DNA of 64,000 nt from Synechococcus sp. MW101C3 (lineage in GTDB: Bacteria > Cyanobacteriota > Cyanobacteriia > PCC-6307 > Cyanobiaceae). Under the pieces are notes generated by a model, which was not told where the DNA came from, made no database searches, and was given only the letters and a program-made list of their open reading frames with translations. Below are positions 48,127-61,869 of the stretch, in pieces. Location: positions 248,001 through 312,000 of the forward strand of contig NZ_NQKX01000001.1 in assembly GCF_002252635.1 (NCBI RefSeq), in the 5' to 3' direction. Each line of letters begins with the position of its first letter. The stretch's first letter is position 1. The position numbers and the translations under genes were made by a program.

Positions 48127-49020
48127 TCAACGGGCTGCATTGAGCACCGCAATGGCGCCGGCGAGCATCAATGCGGCGGCGGGCAGCCGCAGCCCGCCCC
48201 GCGGTTCGTCCAGCAGCGTGACGCCCACCGTGGCGCTCATCAGCGTGCTCAGGCGCTTGATGGCGATCACATGCACCACGGCGGTCTGGCGCAGCGCCTC
48301 CATCTGGCAGACCATGCCCACCGCCCCGGTGAGACCGCAGAGCAACACCAACAACAGCAGCCCCTCAGAGGTCGCTGCCGCAGCCAGCCGTGCGGTGCCC
48401 CCTCCTGAGCCGGTGAGCTCGGGGGCCAGCAGCGGTACAGCCACCACCAGGTTGAACAGCACCACCCAGGTGAGCGAGCCGCCAGCGTTCACCCCCACCT
48501 TGTCGAAGGCGGCGCCGAGGCCCCACAGCACGGCCACCAGCAGCATCGAGCGTGCCCCCGGACTGCTCAGCAGGGGCAGGCCACCACCCGTGCCGCGGCC
48601 CAGCAGCAGGGCTCCCAGCACCAGCAGCGCCACACCCGCCAGGGCCGCCGGTGCTGGCCGCTCCCCCAGCAGCCACCAGCCGCTGAACAGCAGCACCAGG
48701 GGCGAGAGGTTGATCAGGGGCAGCACCAGGCTGAGGTCGCCGCGGGCGAGGGCGCGCCCGTAGGCCCAGAAGGCCAGGGCGTTCACCAGCCCCCCGGCAG
48801 CCAGGGCCAGCAGCAGACGGGTGCCGTCGCTGGGCCAGCCGCCTCCGCCTGGGGCCAGCAGCAGCCATGGCAGGGTCAGGGCGGCACTGATCAGGCAGCT
48901 GAGGCCCATCACCCGCGCCGCCGTCCAGCCGCTGCGCTGTAGCAGGCGGCGGACGGCCAGATCGCGGCCGCTTTCGCAGCAGGCCGTGAGCAGGGCCAAG
49001 GCGGGCCAGGGAAGCAGCAA
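48127..49020 (-). CDS. EamA/DMT family transporter
   Basis: A 297-residue protein with about ten hydrophobic helices in two repeats, each ending in an EamA-like segment (LGERPAPAALAGVALLVLGA and LLDEPRGGLRLPAAALMLAGA). Such drug/metabolite transporters move amino acids, purines or other small solutes; the substrate is unknown. It is followed on the same strand by mqo and preceded by the tRNA-Val gene on the other strand. Confidence 0.87.
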   Translation of the reverse strand: MLLPWPALALLTACCESGRDLAVRRLLQRSGWTAARVMGLSCLISAALTLPWLLLAPGGGGWPSDGTRLLLALAAGGLVNALAFWAYGRALARGDLSLVLPLINLSPLVLLFSGWWLLGERPAPAALAGVALLVLGALLLGRGTGGGLPLLSSPGARSMLLVAVLWGLGAAFDKVGVNAGGSLTWVVLFNLVVAVPLLAPELTGSGGGTARLAAAATSEGLLLLVLLCGLTGAVGMVCQMEALRQTAVVHVIAIKRLSTLMSATVGVTLLDEPRGGLRLPAAALMLAGAIAVLNAAR

Positions 49021-49079
49021 AGGAAGCGGGGGAAGGACAGGCTGGGTGGCGCCGCCCGTGTTTTAAGATCCAGAGGTGC

Positions 49080-49151
<72 letters not shown>

Positions 49152-49225
49152 TAACTTCTCCACTATTTCCCTAGTCAATTCTCCGGAAACTTTCAATTGT
49201 TTTGGTCCGGGAGAGGCCAGCTCAG

Positions 49226-49663
49226 TCAAGCCAGCACTGGATTTCCCACCAGGCTGGCGTGCAACAGATCCATCACCTGGAGGATCTGGTCGTGTTGGGC
49301 GGCGGGGATGGTGAGGTGGCTGGCCAGATCCTCGAGGATCCGCTGTTCCTCGGCCACCAACTCGCCGTCGGAGCGCATGATCTCGGCAGCCACGGTGAAG
49401 GCCGTGAGTCGCTGCCGCGGATCCAGCACGGCGGAGGCATGCTCCATGAGCTGGCGGCAGCCTTCCAGGCGCAGCTGGGCCAGCAGGCGGTCGAACAGCT
49501 GGATCATTTCAGCGTCCGACATATGGCGGAAGGGTTCGCGGTAATCGAGCGCATGGCGCAGAGCACGCGAGCCTGCCTTGGTGAGCACCCCATCCCAGGA
49601 CACGGCCGCCAGCGCCACGGCCACGAAGGCGGTGGGTGAATCCATTGGTTGCATCGCGTTCAT
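49226..49663 (-). CDS. TerB-like (tellurite-resistance-domain) protein
   Basis: About 145 residues from the ATG at 49663, which has AGGA just upstream; the frame is open to 49732. The all-helical TerB-like fold is suggested by FVAVALAAVSWDGVLTKAGSRAL, the middle CRQLMEHASAVLDP, and AFTVAAEIMRSDGELVAEEQRILEDLASHL with its Asp-rich DGxL loop that could bind metal. A role in tellurite resistance should not be assumed. An AT-rich 74-base gap separates it from tRNA-Val. Confidence 0.78.
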   Translation of the reverse strand: MNAMQPMDSPTAFVAVALAAVSWDGVLTKAGSRALRHALDYREPFRHMSDAEMIQLFDRLLAQLRLEGCRQLMEHASAVLDPRQRLTAFTVAAEIMRSDGELVAEEQRILEDLASHLTIPAAQHDQILQVMDLLHASLVGNPVLA

Positions 49664-49816
49664 CACGTCCTGTGCTGGGAGCTGCGCCATTGCCTTCAGC
49701 GGAGTCATGGCGGTGATCGAAGCCAACGCCATTGCGGCCGCTCAGGCAGGCCTCCATCTGTCATGGCGAACGGCTGGGGCCTGTGGTGTGAGCTCCGCTA
49801 CCAAGCGCCACCAAGC

Positions 49817-51517
49817 TCAGGATTCCACCACAAGCCGCAGGCCGGCGGCTTCCGCCAACGGCTCCCGGCAGGCCGCCAGGCTCCAGCGCTCCAGGCTGAG
49901 ATCCTGGGCTGGATCGGCGGAGATCAGGCCGATGCGCAGCTCGCCGCCACGGCAGCGGATGCGCAGGTCGTCCACGGCCGGCACCGGCCGCCGATCCAGC
50001 GAGGTGGCCAGCCGCAGCAGCAGCGCCATCGCATTCACCGTGCGCCGCTGGTCACGGCCGGGGATCTGCAGCCAGGCCTCGTGGCGCTTTTTCGGCAGGC
50101 TCTTGCGGTGGTAGCGGGCGATCGCCGCCACCATCAACTGCTCGCTTTCGGAATAGCCCAGCAGGTCGCAGTGCCGGATCAGATACCAGCTGTGCTTGTG
50201 GTAGGCGCTGATGTTGATGTGCTGGCCGCAGCTGTGCAGCAGGGCGGCGGCCCAGAGCAGTGCCCGCCCGTTGCCGGCGTCGTCGTGCAGCACGCCGCGG
50301 GTCTTGTCGTAGAGCAGCAGGGCCTGCTTGGCCACGTGTTCGGCGCGGCGCTGGTCGACCCGGTAACGCCGGGCCAGATCGAGCACGGTGCGCTGCCGGA
50401 TGCCGCTCTGGTAGGCGAAGCGGTCCACGATCAGGTCGTGGCGGAGCATCCAGTCGACGATCAGGCCCTCGCGCAGGGCCCGCTCACTGATCACCAGTTC
50501 CCGCACCTGCAGCATCGCCATCGCCTGCTGCAGCACCAGGGCCCCCGGCACGATGATCTCGGCCCGGCGTTCATTGATCGGTGGCAGCGCCTTGCGTTGC
50601 TCCAGGGTCAGCGTGGCCAGCTGGTTCACCTGGGCGTCGATGCGCTCCCGGCTCACCCGGTAGCCCTGCAGCCGCGTCGGCGGGCGCTCCTCGCTGGCGG
50701 CACAGAGCGCGGCCAGGGCCAGGGCCGTGCCGCTCGTGGCCACCATCACCGGTCGCTCCCCCCGCCGTAGCCGCCGCTTCACCCGGTCCACCGCCGGCTC
50801 CAGTGAGCCCTGGATGAAGGCCCGCAGAAAACTGAGCCGTTCCGGCGTCACCGGATCCTGGGTGATGAAATCCCGCTGCAGCCGCACCGCACCCAGCCGC
50901 GTGCTGGTGAGCTCCCTGGCATCACGGCCGTCGGCCAGGATCAGCTCCGTCGATCCGCCGCCGATGTCGAGGATGAGGTGGGGGTCATCGCCGAAGGCCA
51001 TGCCCGAGAGCACGCCCAGGTAGATCAGCCGGGCTTCCTCAGGGCCGCTCACCAGCTCCACATCAAGGCCGAGCTGCTCCTGCACCGCCTGCACGAACTG
51101 GCGGCCGTTGGGGGCCTCTCGCACGGCACTGGTGGCGGCAGTGAGGATCTGCTCCACCCCGTGGCTGGTGGCGAGCTCGCGGCAGTGACGCAGGGCCAGG
51201 AAGGCGCGCTCGATCGCCGCCGTGCTGAGGTCGCCCGTTTCCGGATCGCGCTCGCCCAGGCGGGTGGTGGATTTTTCCGCCTGCACCACGCGGAAGGTGC
51301 GCAACACCGGGTCGACGGCGGCGATCAGCAGGTGGATGGAATTGGTGCCGATGTCGATGGCCGCCACGTGGCGCAGACCAGACCCTTCCGGGCGCTGCTC
51401 GGCGGCCTCCGGCAGGGCCTCCAGAGCGGCCGGCTGAGCCGGCGCCTCTGTCTGAGCCGAGTCAGTCGCTGAGGCGCTCAGCGTCGCCGCTGCGGGAGAA
51501 GGATCGGAACGGGCCAT
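49817..51517 (-). CDS. ppx: Ppx/GppA family exopolyphosphatase
   Basis: A 566-residue protein with a low-complexity start of about 50 residues, then the ASKHA phosphatase domain: VAAIDIGTNSIHLLIAAV, TAATSAVREAPNG, LILDIGGGSTELIL, and MVATSGTALALA. A C-terminal HD-like helical domain follows (AAALLHSCGQHINISAYHKHSWYLI). It degrades polyphosphate or pppGpp. It is divergent from ubiA, a pairing known in picocyanobacteria. Confidence 0.95.
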   Translation of the reverse strand: MARSDPSPAAATLSASATDSAQTEAPAQPAALEALPEAAEQRPEGSGLRHVAAIDIGTNSIHLLIAAVDPVLRTFRVVQAEKSTTRLGERDPETGDLSTAAIERAFLALRHCRELATSHGVEQILTAATSAVREAPNGRQFVQAVQEQLGLDVELVSGPEEARLIYLGVLSGMAFGDDPHLILDIGGGSTELILADGRDARELTSTRLGAVRLQRDFITQDPVTPERLSFLRAFIQGSLEPAVDRVKRRLRRGERPVMVATSGTALALAALCAASEERPPTRLQGYRVSRERIDAQVNQLATLTLEQRKALPPINERRAEIIVPGALVLQQAMAMLQVRELVISERALREGLIVDWMLRHDLIVDRFAYQSGIRQRTVLDLARRYRVDQRRAEHVAKQALLLYDKTRGVLHDDAGNGRALLWAAALLHSCGQHINISAYHKHSWYLIRHCDLLGYSESEQLMVAAIARYHRKSLPKKRHEAWLQIPGRDQRRTVNAMALLLRLATSLDRRPVPAVDDLRIRCRGGELRIGLISADPAQDLSLERWSLAACREPLAEAAGLRLVVES

Positions 51518-51592
51518 CAGCCGTCGGAACCGGCGCAGTCGGCGTCACTTTGCCATTGCAGGGCCGGTGAACCCCGGTTCTACGCTCCCTCC

Positions 51593-52474
51593 ATGCACAT
51601 CCTCGGAGCCCTGCGGGGGTGGATCGAGTTGCTGCGCTGGCACAAGCCCAGCGGTCGACTGATCCTGCTCATTCCGGCCGGCTGGGCCCTCTGGCTGCTG
51701 CCGCAGGGTCCGCCTCTCCCCTCGCTGGTGGCCTTGATCGTGGTGGGAGGCCTGGCGGTGAGCGGCGCGGGCTGCGTTGCCAACGACCTCTGGGACCGCC
51801 GCATCGATCCGCTGGTGGAGCGCACCCGCACCCGGCCCCTGGCCAGCGGCCGGGTGCGGGTGGCCAGTGCCGTGCTGCTGCTGCTGCTGTGCCTGCTGCT
51901 GGCCCTGGCGGTGGTGCTGTTGCTGCCACTGCCCGGGCGGCAACTGTCGCTGCAGCTGGCGCTGCTCGCCCTGCCACCGGTGCTGCTCTATCCCTCCGCC
52001 AAGCGCTGGTTTCCCTTCCCCCAGCTGGTGCTCGCCCTGTGCTGGGGCTTCGCGGTGCTGATCCCCTGGGCCGCCGCCAGCGGCAACCTGGCCGGCGGCT
52101 GGCCGCTGCTGCTGGTCTGGCTGGCCACCCTGCTGTGGACCTTCGGCTTCGACACCGTCTACGCCATGTCGGACCGCAGCGATGACGCGGCGCTCGGCAT
52201 CCGCAGCAGTGCGCTCACCCTGGGTGCGGCCGCCCCCGGCGCCGTGGCCCTCTGCTATGGGCTCACGTCGCTGCTGCTGGCCACCGCTGCCGCGCTGCAG
52301 ACAGTGAGCTGGCCCTTCTGGCTGCTGTGGGCTGCCGCCTCGCTGGGCATGCAGAGCGAAGCCTGGCGCCTGCGGGGTACGCCGCCGCGCTCCCGCTTCG
52401 CGCAGCACTTCAGCCGCCAGGTGCTGCTGGGCGGGGTGTTCTGGTTGGCCTTGGTGGTCGGGAGGCTGCCGTGA
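51593..52474 (+). CDS. ubiA: 4-hydroxybenzoate polyprenyltransferase
   Basis: A 293-residue membrane prenyltransferase. The two Asp-rich motifs are NDLWDRRIDPLVERTRTRPL and DTVYAMSDRSDDAALGI, with eight or nine helices. It attaches a solanesyl-type chain to 4-hydroxybenzoate, the early step of plastoquinone synthesis in cyanobacteria. ATG at 51593. The stop overlaps the next gene by four bases. Confidence 0.95.
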   Translation: MHILGALRGWIELLRWHKPSGRLILLIPAGWALWLLPQGPPLPSLVALIVVGGLAVSGAGCVANDLWDRRIDPLVERTRTRPLASGRVRVASAVLLLLLCLLLALAVVLLLPLPGRQLSLQLALLALPPVLLYPSAKRWFPFPQLVLALCWGFAVLIPWAAASGNLAGGWPLLLVWLATLLWTFGFDTVYAMSDRSDDAALGIRSSALTLGAAAPGAVALCYGLTSLLLATAAALQTVSWPFWLLWAAASLGMQSEAWRLRGTPPRSRFAQHFSRQVLLGGVFWLALVVGRLP

Positions 52475-53430
52475 GCGCCGCCGGCCCGCTGCCAGCTCTG
52501 CGGCGCGGTGATCGCGTGCGTCTGGTGGCGGCCAGCTCCGCCCTGGCTGAGCTGGGCCGCCTCCAGCAGGGGGTGGCGGTGCTGCAGAGCTGGGGCCTCA
52601 CGGTGGAGATGCCCTTCGATCCCGCCCGTCGCTGGGGCTATCTGGCCGGCCACGACCAGCAGCGCCGCGCCGATCTGCAGCCGGCGCCGCTGCTGGCCTG
52701 CGTGCGGGGCGGCTGGGGCGCCGCCCGCCTGCTGGAGCAGCCCCTGCCGGAGGCCGACGGCTGGCTGCTGGGTTTTTCTGATGTGACCTCCCTGCTCTGG
52801 GCCCGCCAGGCCCGTGGCCAGGCGGGCGGGGTGCATGGGCCGCTGGTCACCACCCTGGCGGCTGAACCCGATTGGAGCCGCGAGCGCCTGCGGGCGCTGT
52901 TGTTCGGCGAGCCCTTGCCCCCCCTGACCGGGGACACCTGGTGTGCGGGGGTGGCGCAGGGTCCGTTGCTGGTGGGCAACCTCACGGTGGCCACCCACCT
53001 GCTCGGCACGCCCCACCTGCCGGCACTCGACGGCGCCATCCTCGTGCTCGAGGACGTGGGCGAAGCGCCTTACCGGATCGAGCGCATGCTCACCCACTGG
53101 CGCCTGTGCGGCGCCCTGCAGCGGTTGGCTGGCATCGGTTTCGGCAGTTTCGAGGCATGTGAAGACCCCGAGAGCGAGACGCCGGCGGCGGGGGTGGCGC
53201 AGGCTCAGGCACTGCAAGACATGGAACCGCAAGCCGAGGGCCCTGACCTTCAGAGGCCCCAGGCTGCGTCCCAGCGCTTCAGCCTCGAGCAGGTGTTGCG
53301 GGAGCGCACCGCCGACCTCGGCATTCCCGTGCTGGCGGGCCTGCCGCTGGGGCATGCGCCCGGCAATGGGGCCCTGCCGCTGGGCGTACGCGCGCGGCTG
53401 GGTGACGGCGTGCTCAGCCTGCTGCCCTAG
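52471..53430 (+). CDS. ldcA: LD-carboxypeptidase (peptidase S66)
   Basis: A 319-residue S66 peptidase from the GTG overlapping ubiA. The Ser nucleophile is in [13 protein letters not shown], the catalytic Glu in [15 protein letters not shown], and the His in [14 protein letters not shown]. It trims the terminal D-Ala of murein tetrapeptides during cell-wall recycling. A loop of about 45 residues rich in Glu, Gln and Pro is inserted at about residue 230. The 3' end overlaps ispD by 17 bases. Confidence 0.93.
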   Translation: MSAAGPLPALRRGDRVRLVAASSALAELGRLQQGVAVLQSWGLTVEMPFDPARRWGYLAGHDQQRRADLQPAPLLACVRGGWGAARLLEQPLPEADGWLLGFSDVTSLLWARQARGQAGGVHGPLVTTLAAEPDWSRERLRALLFGEPLPPLTGDTWCAGVAQGPLLVGNLTVATHLLGTPHLPALDGAILVLEDVGEAPYRIERMLTHWRLCGALQRLAGIGFGSFEACEDPESETPAAGVAQAQALQDMEPQAEGPDLQRPQAASQRFSLEQVLRERTADLGIPVLAGLPLGHAPGNGALPLGVRARLGDGVLSLLP

Positions 53431-54100
53431 TGGCAAGCACCGCTGCAGCAATGGTGAGATCGAAGGGGGTGGTGAGCTTGATGTTCGAGGGGGGGGCCTC
53501 GATCACGCCCACCGGCCAGCCTAGCCGCTCGAACAGGGCCGCGTCATCGGTGACGCTCCAGCCCGCCTGCTCCGCCTGGGCATGGGCCTGGCGCAGCCGC
53601 TCAAGCGGAAAGCCCTGGGGGGTCTGGGCTGCCCACAGCTCGCTGCGGTCGGGGGTGGAGAGAATGACCTGCTGCCCGTCCACCCGCTTGATCGTGTCGG
53701 TGACGGGGGTGGCGGCGATCACGGCCTCGCCGGCGTGCACGCGCGCGGCACAGCGGCGGATCAGCTCCGGTTCCACCAGGCAGCGGGCTCCGTCGTGGAT
53801 GAGCACGGCGCCTGCAGCGGCGGGCAGGGCCGCCAGCCCGCGGCTCACCGATTCCTGGCGTGTGTCGCCCCCTTCGATCCAGCGCACGGGGCGATCGGGC
53901 TGCGCCGCCGCGATCATCGCCTCCACATCCGCCTGATCCACGGGTTGGCCCACCACCCCGATCCACTGGATCGCCTCACAGGCCAGCACCGCGTCCAGGG
54001 TCCAGGCGAGCACGGCGCGCCCGGCCACGGGGAGCAGCAACTTGTTGCGCTGCGACCCCATACGCCTGCCGCTGCCGGCCGCGGCGATCAGCAAATGCAC
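53414..54100 (-). CDS. ispD: 2-C-methyl-D-erythritol 4-phosphate cytidylyltransferase
   Basis: A 228-residue IspD for the MEP isoprenoid route that feeds carotenoids and chlorophyll phytol. The N-terminal [38 protein letters not shown], and the terminal [15 protein letters not shown] are typical. I chose GTG 54100, which has GGGAG six bases upstream and matches the family length; the frame is open to 54214 with an ATG at 54139. Confidence 0.95.
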   Translation of the reverse strand: MHLLIAAAGSGRRMGSQRNKLLLPVAGRAVLAWTLDAVLACEAIQWIGVVGQPVDQADVEAMIAAAQPDRPVRWIEGGDTRQESVSRGLAALPAAAGAVLIHDGARCLVEPELIRRCAARVHAGEAVIAATPVTDTIKRVDGQQVILSTPDRSELWAAQTPQGFPLERLRQAHAQAEQAGWSVTDDAALFERLGWPVGVIEAPPSNIKLTTPFDLTIAAAVLATRAAG

Positions 54101-54176
54101 AAGCGGCTCCCGAACACATCGAAATCGGATCAGATTCATACAATCAGCCCGCCCGAAACCCGATCGCTGCCGCCTG

Positions 54177-55058
54177 ATGCGAGTTCTGTTTTTGATCCCG
54201 GGCAGCGGCGCCACCCAACTTCAGGCCATGCCGGCGGTGGCCGCCACCGCCAGCCAGCTGGGGGCCACCGTTCAGGTGGCCTGCCCCCCGGCCCAGGTGT
54301 CCATCTGGAAGCTGCTGCCGGCCGTGGAGAAGGTGCTCCCTTACAGCTTTGACACCGGCGTCAGCCTGGCGGACTGGGCCAACCTGCTCGGCGCCGTGCG
54401 CGAGCCCGATTTCCAGCTCTGCCTCAACCTCTCCTCCGGCTGGCCGATCGATCTGCTGCTTTCCCTCACTCACATCCCCACCCGCATCGCCGCCGGCGGC
54501 TTCTCCGCGACCGTGCGGGTGCCTGCCCCAGGCACGGCCGGATCCGTCAACGGCAGCCAGTCGCCCACCGGCGGCTGGCCCAACCAGCAGTACGAGAGCT
54601 GGCTGCGCCCGCTGGAGATCCCGCTCGATGCTGAGGTCTTCCGTCTGCGGCTTAAGCCAAAGGCGCTGGAAGCCGCTGCCGCCGCCCTGCCGGCGGGGGA
54701 TGGTCCACTGCTGCTGCTGGCGCCCAGGCCGGCGGCCGCCGCTGCCGACTGGCCTGCTGCCCACTGGCAGGCGTTGCCGGAGGCGATCCGCTCCCGCCTC
54801 CCCAACCTGCGCGTGGTGACGCCCCCGGCTGGGGCCACGCCGCAGGAGCTGGCGGCCCAGGTGGCTGCCGTGGATGTGGTGCTCAGCAGCGACCCGGTCA
54901 TCACCGAACTGGCCCTGCTCACGGCCACGCCGTTGGTGGCGCTGGGTCGCAGCAGCGACAGCCTGCCGCCGCGTCAGGGGGTAAAAGCGGTCGGTATCCC
55001 TGGATCCCTGGATCAGCTGAGCGTTGCCGAGGTGCTGTTGGCGTTGGGGATGGCTTGA
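54177..55058 (+). CDS. Glycosyltransferase family 9 (heptosyltransferase-like)
   Basis: A 293-residue GT-B-like protein. The start [21 protein letters not shown], the [16 protein letters not shown] region, and a degraded nucleotide-binding half ([46 protein letters not shown]) match the GT9/WaaF class. It would act in lipopolysaccharide or surface glycan synthesis. The usual acceptor and donor residues are hard to pick out, so activity is inferred. Confidence 0.75.
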   Translation: MRVLFLIPGSGATQLQAMPAVAATASQLGATVQVACPPAQVSIWKLLPAVEKVLPYSFDTGVSLADWANLLGAVREPDFQLCLNLSSGWPIDLLLSLTHIPTRIAAGGFSATVRVPAPGTAGSVNGSQSPTGGWPNQQYESWLRPLEIPLDAEVFRLRLKPKALEAAAAALPAGDGPLLLLAPRPAAAAADWPAAHWQALPEAIRSRLPNLRVVTPPAGATPQELAAQVAAVDVVLSSDPVITELALLTATPLVALGRSSDSLPPRQGVKAVGIPGSLDQLSVAEVLLALGMA

Positions 55059-55097
55059 TCCTGCGGTCACGGTCCCGCAGGCTCCTCGTGGTGCGTC

Positions 55098-57033
<1,936 letters not shown>

Positions 57034-57045
57034 GCGGGCCGGTGA

Positions 57046-59112
<2,067 letters not shown>

Positions 59113-59137
59113 GCCCTGCTCCCTGAGAGCTCAGCAG

Positions 59138-59164
59138 CAGCTCAGCCGTTCAGCGGCTCAGCTG
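59138..59164. other. Imperfect inverted repeat between groEL and nanE
   Basis: CAGCTCAGCCG and CGGCTCAGCTG pair with a single mismatch around TTCAG, between two convergent stops and reaching into the nanE end. No T-run follows, so it is at best a weak terminator in both directions. Confidence 0.4.
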
Positions 59165-59899
59165 CTGCACGTAGGCGGCCACCTGAAGATCCACCCCGGT
59201 GATGGCGGTCCCCACCACCACCGCGTCGGCTCCCTGCTGAAGCGCCCGCTGCGCCTGCTCCGCACTGGCGATGCCGCCTTCACAGATCAGCGTGGTGGTG
59301 GCCGGCAGGGCAGCGCGCAGCGGCCCCAGCAGATCCCAGGCCGGCGGCTGCAGCCCTGCCGTGCTCTCCGTGTAGCCGTACAGGGTGGTACCAACCCAGC
59401 GGCAGCCGAGGGCCGCGGCCTGCACCCCGTTGGCCACGCTGTCCACATCGGCCATCAGCGGTGCGCCAAGCTCCGTCGTGGCCCGCTCGATCAGCTCGGC
59501 CAGTGGCTGTCCGCCCGGCCGTTGCCGCTCGGTGGCATCGATTGCCACCACATCGGCTCCTGCTGCCCACACCGCCAGCAGTTCTTCCCAGCCGGGCGTG
59601 ATGTACACCGGGCTGCCTGGGAAGCTGCGCTTCCACAACCCCACGATCAGCGCCTGCGGGCAGCGGCGCCGCACGGCACCGATGTGCTCGGGGCTTTCCA
59701 GGCGCACGCCGATGGCCCCGTTGGCCAGGCTGGCCTCCGCCATGGCGGCGATCACCTGCGGATCCCGCAGCGGCGAGCCTTCAGGCGCCTGCACCGAAAC
59801 GATCAACCCACCCTGCACGGCCGCCCTCTCCAGCCGCTCCGCAGGTGTGACGCCGGTGATGGCACAAGGGGCCCCGAGGGGCGTAGAGGCAGGGGGCAT
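59150..59899 (-). CDS. nanE: N-acetylmannosamine-6-phosphate 2-epimerase (NanE family)
   Basis: A 249-residue TIM-barrel protein. NanE motifs are in order: GGLIVSVQAPEGSPLRDP, ANGAIGVRLES, GLWKR, VYITPG, VVAIDATERQRP, ADVDSVANGVQAA, WVGTTLYGYT, ICEGGIASAEQA and VVVGTAIT. It interconverts ManNAc-6-P and GlcNAc-6-P. In bacteria it usually serves sialic acid catabolism, but no other nan genes are nearby, so its role here may concern amino-sugar interconversion. The gene is downstream of the low-complexity protein on the same strand. Confidence 0.9.
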   Translation of the reverse strand: MPPASTPLGAPCAITGVTPAERLERAAVQGGLIVSVQAPEGSPLRDPQVIAAMAEASLANGAIGVRLESPEHIGAVRRRCPQALIVGLWKRSFPGSPVYITPGWEELLAVWAAGADVVAIDATERQRPGGQPLAELIERATTELGAPLMADVDSVANGVQAAALGCRWVGTTLYGYTESTAGLQPPAWDLLGPLRAALPATTTLICEGGIASAEQAQRALQQGADAVVVGTAITGVDLQVAAYVQQLSR

Positions 59900-59956
59900 G
59901 GTGGGAGCTGAAAAGGGGCAAGGGGCCGGTGGCCGCAGCCGAGACTGACGGCCGCG

Positions 59957-61861
59957 TCAGCTGCTGCGGGTGTCCTCTGAGGAGGAGTCATCCGGCAGCC
60001 AGGAGCGCAGCGAGGCCAGACCGGGATGGGAAGGAGCGGGGGCCGGCCGGCCGGCGACGGCAGCCGCAGCCCGCTCGCGCAGGGGCGGGGTGCGGCCCTG
60101 GGGCGTGAGCTCCGGGGCGATCTCCGTGGCGCTGCGGCGGGCTGGGCCGGCAGGGCGGTCCGGTTCCAGCGGCGGACGTTGTCCTGTTGGCGAGGTGCTG
60201 GCGGGAGCGGAGCCACGGGCCTGGCCGCTGCCCCGGGGTTGGAACGTGTCGCCGAACTGAGCAGGGCCGCGGGCCGCAGAAGTGGTGCTGGTTGAAGCGT
60301 TGTCGCTGGCGGAAACTGTCTCGCTGCCTGAATCCGTGTTGCGGTCGCTGTCCATGGTCTGGAAAGTGCTCACCACTTCTTCCACGCAGACGCGGACCAG
60401 GTGTTTCACCCGGGCCAGTGGGCGCTGCCAGATCGGAGCCTGCTCGGGTTCGGGGGCTTCCGGCTGTGTGGGGCTGGATTCGGCGGGGAGCGAGGCCACC
60501 AGCGCGACAGGCGCCTCAGCACCTTCAGGTTCAGCAGCAGGAGCAACCTCGTGGAGGTCAGCAGCGGGAGCAACGGCCACTGGGTCAGCCGCTGGAACGG
60601 CAGCAGTGGCTTCGCCCGACGGGGGCCCGACGGGTTGTGGGGCCGTCACCACAGACTCGGCTCCGAAGCTGAACACCCCTGCCGCCGCAGGCCGAGCCGG
60701 AATGAAGGGAGGAACGGCCGTCCCTGGATCGGGGGAGAACTCCGGGACAGGACGTGGCCACTGGGCTAAGCCATCGAGGGCCTGATCCCCCGGGACTGGA
60801 GCAGAGGCAGAGAGTGTCTCTGCGCCAGGGTCATCGGTCACGGGCGCGGCGGTGGAAACGCTCGGAGGCGTTTCGTTTGCGGGAGCAACGGATTCGATGA
60901 AACCGTCTTGGCCCACCAGCTCCCTGGCAGCAAGCTGATTGCTGAGCAGGCCTTCGTTGATGGAGCTCTCGGTGGGCGGGATGTCCGTGAGATGGCTCTC
61001 AGCGCCCAGCACCGCACCAGCTCCGATCGCAGAGGGCTCGTCGTTGGAGGTCAGATCGTCCGCAGGCGGTTTGGTGCGTGAGGCCGGGTGCTCCGCTGGG
61101 TTCTCAACCAGGGGGATTGAAACGGCGGGAGCTTCAAGCCAGGGATCAAAGGCGAGTGGTTGGCCCAGGAATTCAATCGGTGCCTGAGCAGGCACGCCGG
61201 GCTGAGCATCTGGCTCTGCGGAGGCGGCACCTTCGCCGGCGATCCCGGTATCACCGCCATCGCTGCTTGCCGGGCTGATCTGAGCCTCCACGCCCGCATT
61301 CACGTCAAGGTTGGGAACCGGCTCCGTGCTTGTACTCCCCTCGCAGGGGACGGCGGGCTCAAGGCCAGCAACATCCGCAAAGCTGAGCACCAGCTCTGTC
61401 GAAGGTTCCTCAACCTCCTGCGGCTCCGCCTCCAGGGTGATCTCCGCAAAGGAAAATCCCGGCGCCACCTGCACCGATGCAACGCTAGGTGTTGCTACTG
61501 CTGCAGACGTCGAATCGGCTGTGGAGGCCGAATCCACCGCTGAGGCCACCACTGGAGCTGCCTCCTCGGAAGCCACTGCCCCTGCAGCCGGCGCAGAAGC
61601 AAAGGCACCAGCAGCAGGAACGGCCGTGGCATGCAGGTGGTCGTGCCACCAACCTTTCAGTGAGGCATCGCCGGCAGTGAGCTCCTGCATCAGTGGCGAG
61701 AGAGCCTCGACGCCATGGCGGTGCACCCAGCGCAGCGACAGCCAGGCCACTGCTCCCTCATCCCTGCGGTCGAGGGCACCCTTCAGCACCAGGCGCTCGG
61801 AGAGCCGTTTCTGCTGGGGTCGGGGCAGCACGGGCGCAGGCAGGGAAGGGGACGGGGTCAC
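59957..61861 (-). CDS. Long Pro/Ala/Glu-rich low-complexity protein, unknown function
   Basis: A 634-residue protein from a GTG at 61861, eight bases after the ABC permease stop. Residues 1 to about 70 form a helical, ordered-looking segment (QQKRLSERLVLKGALDRRDE, WLSLRWVHRHGVEALSPLMQ). From about 75 onward it is a long run of Ala, Pro, Ser, Glu and Val with few aromatics, broken by a short basic/hydrophobic stretch near residue 490 (RPLARVKHLVRVCVEEVVST). The C-terminus is Arg/Pro-rich. I do not recognise a family and see no signal peptide. Its operon position suggests a link to the exporter. Confidence 0.75.
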   Translation of the reverse strand: MTPSPSLPAPVLPRPQQKRLSERLVLKGALDRRDEGAVAWLSLRWVHRHGVEALSPLMQELTAGDASLKGWWHDHLHATAVPAAGAFASAPAAGAVASEEAAPVVASAVDSASTADSTSAAVATPSVASVQVAPGFSFAEITLEAEPQEVEEPSTELVLSFADVAGLEPAVPCEGSTSTEPVPNLDVNAGVEAQISPASSDGGDTGIAGEGAASAEPDAQPGVPAQAPIEFLGQPLAFDPWLEAPAVSIPLVENPAEHPASRTKPPADDLTSNDEPSAIGAGAVLGAESHLTDIPPTESSINEGLLSNQLAARELVGQDGFIESVAPANETPPSVSTAAPVTDDPGAETLSASAPVPGDQALDGLAQWPRPVPEFSPDPGTAVPPFIPARPAAAGVFSFGAESVVTAPQPVGPPSGEATAAVPAADPVAVAPAADLHEVAPAAEPEGAEAPVALVASLPAESSPTQPEAPEPEQAPIWQRPLARVKHLVRVCVEEVVSTFQTMDSDRNTDSGSETVSASDNASTSTTSAARGPAQFGDTFQPRGSGQARGSAPASTSPTGQRPPLEPDRPAGPARRSATEIAPELTPQGRTPPLRERAAAAVAGRPAPAPSHPGLASLRSWLPDDSSSEDTRSS

Positions 61862-61869
61862 AGCGGGGC

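Noticed and set aside
49152-49225. AT-rich stretch after tRNA-Val as a possible integration site
   Set aside because: No duplicated tRNA end, integrase or foreign gene is nearby; the flanking genes look like ordinary core genes.
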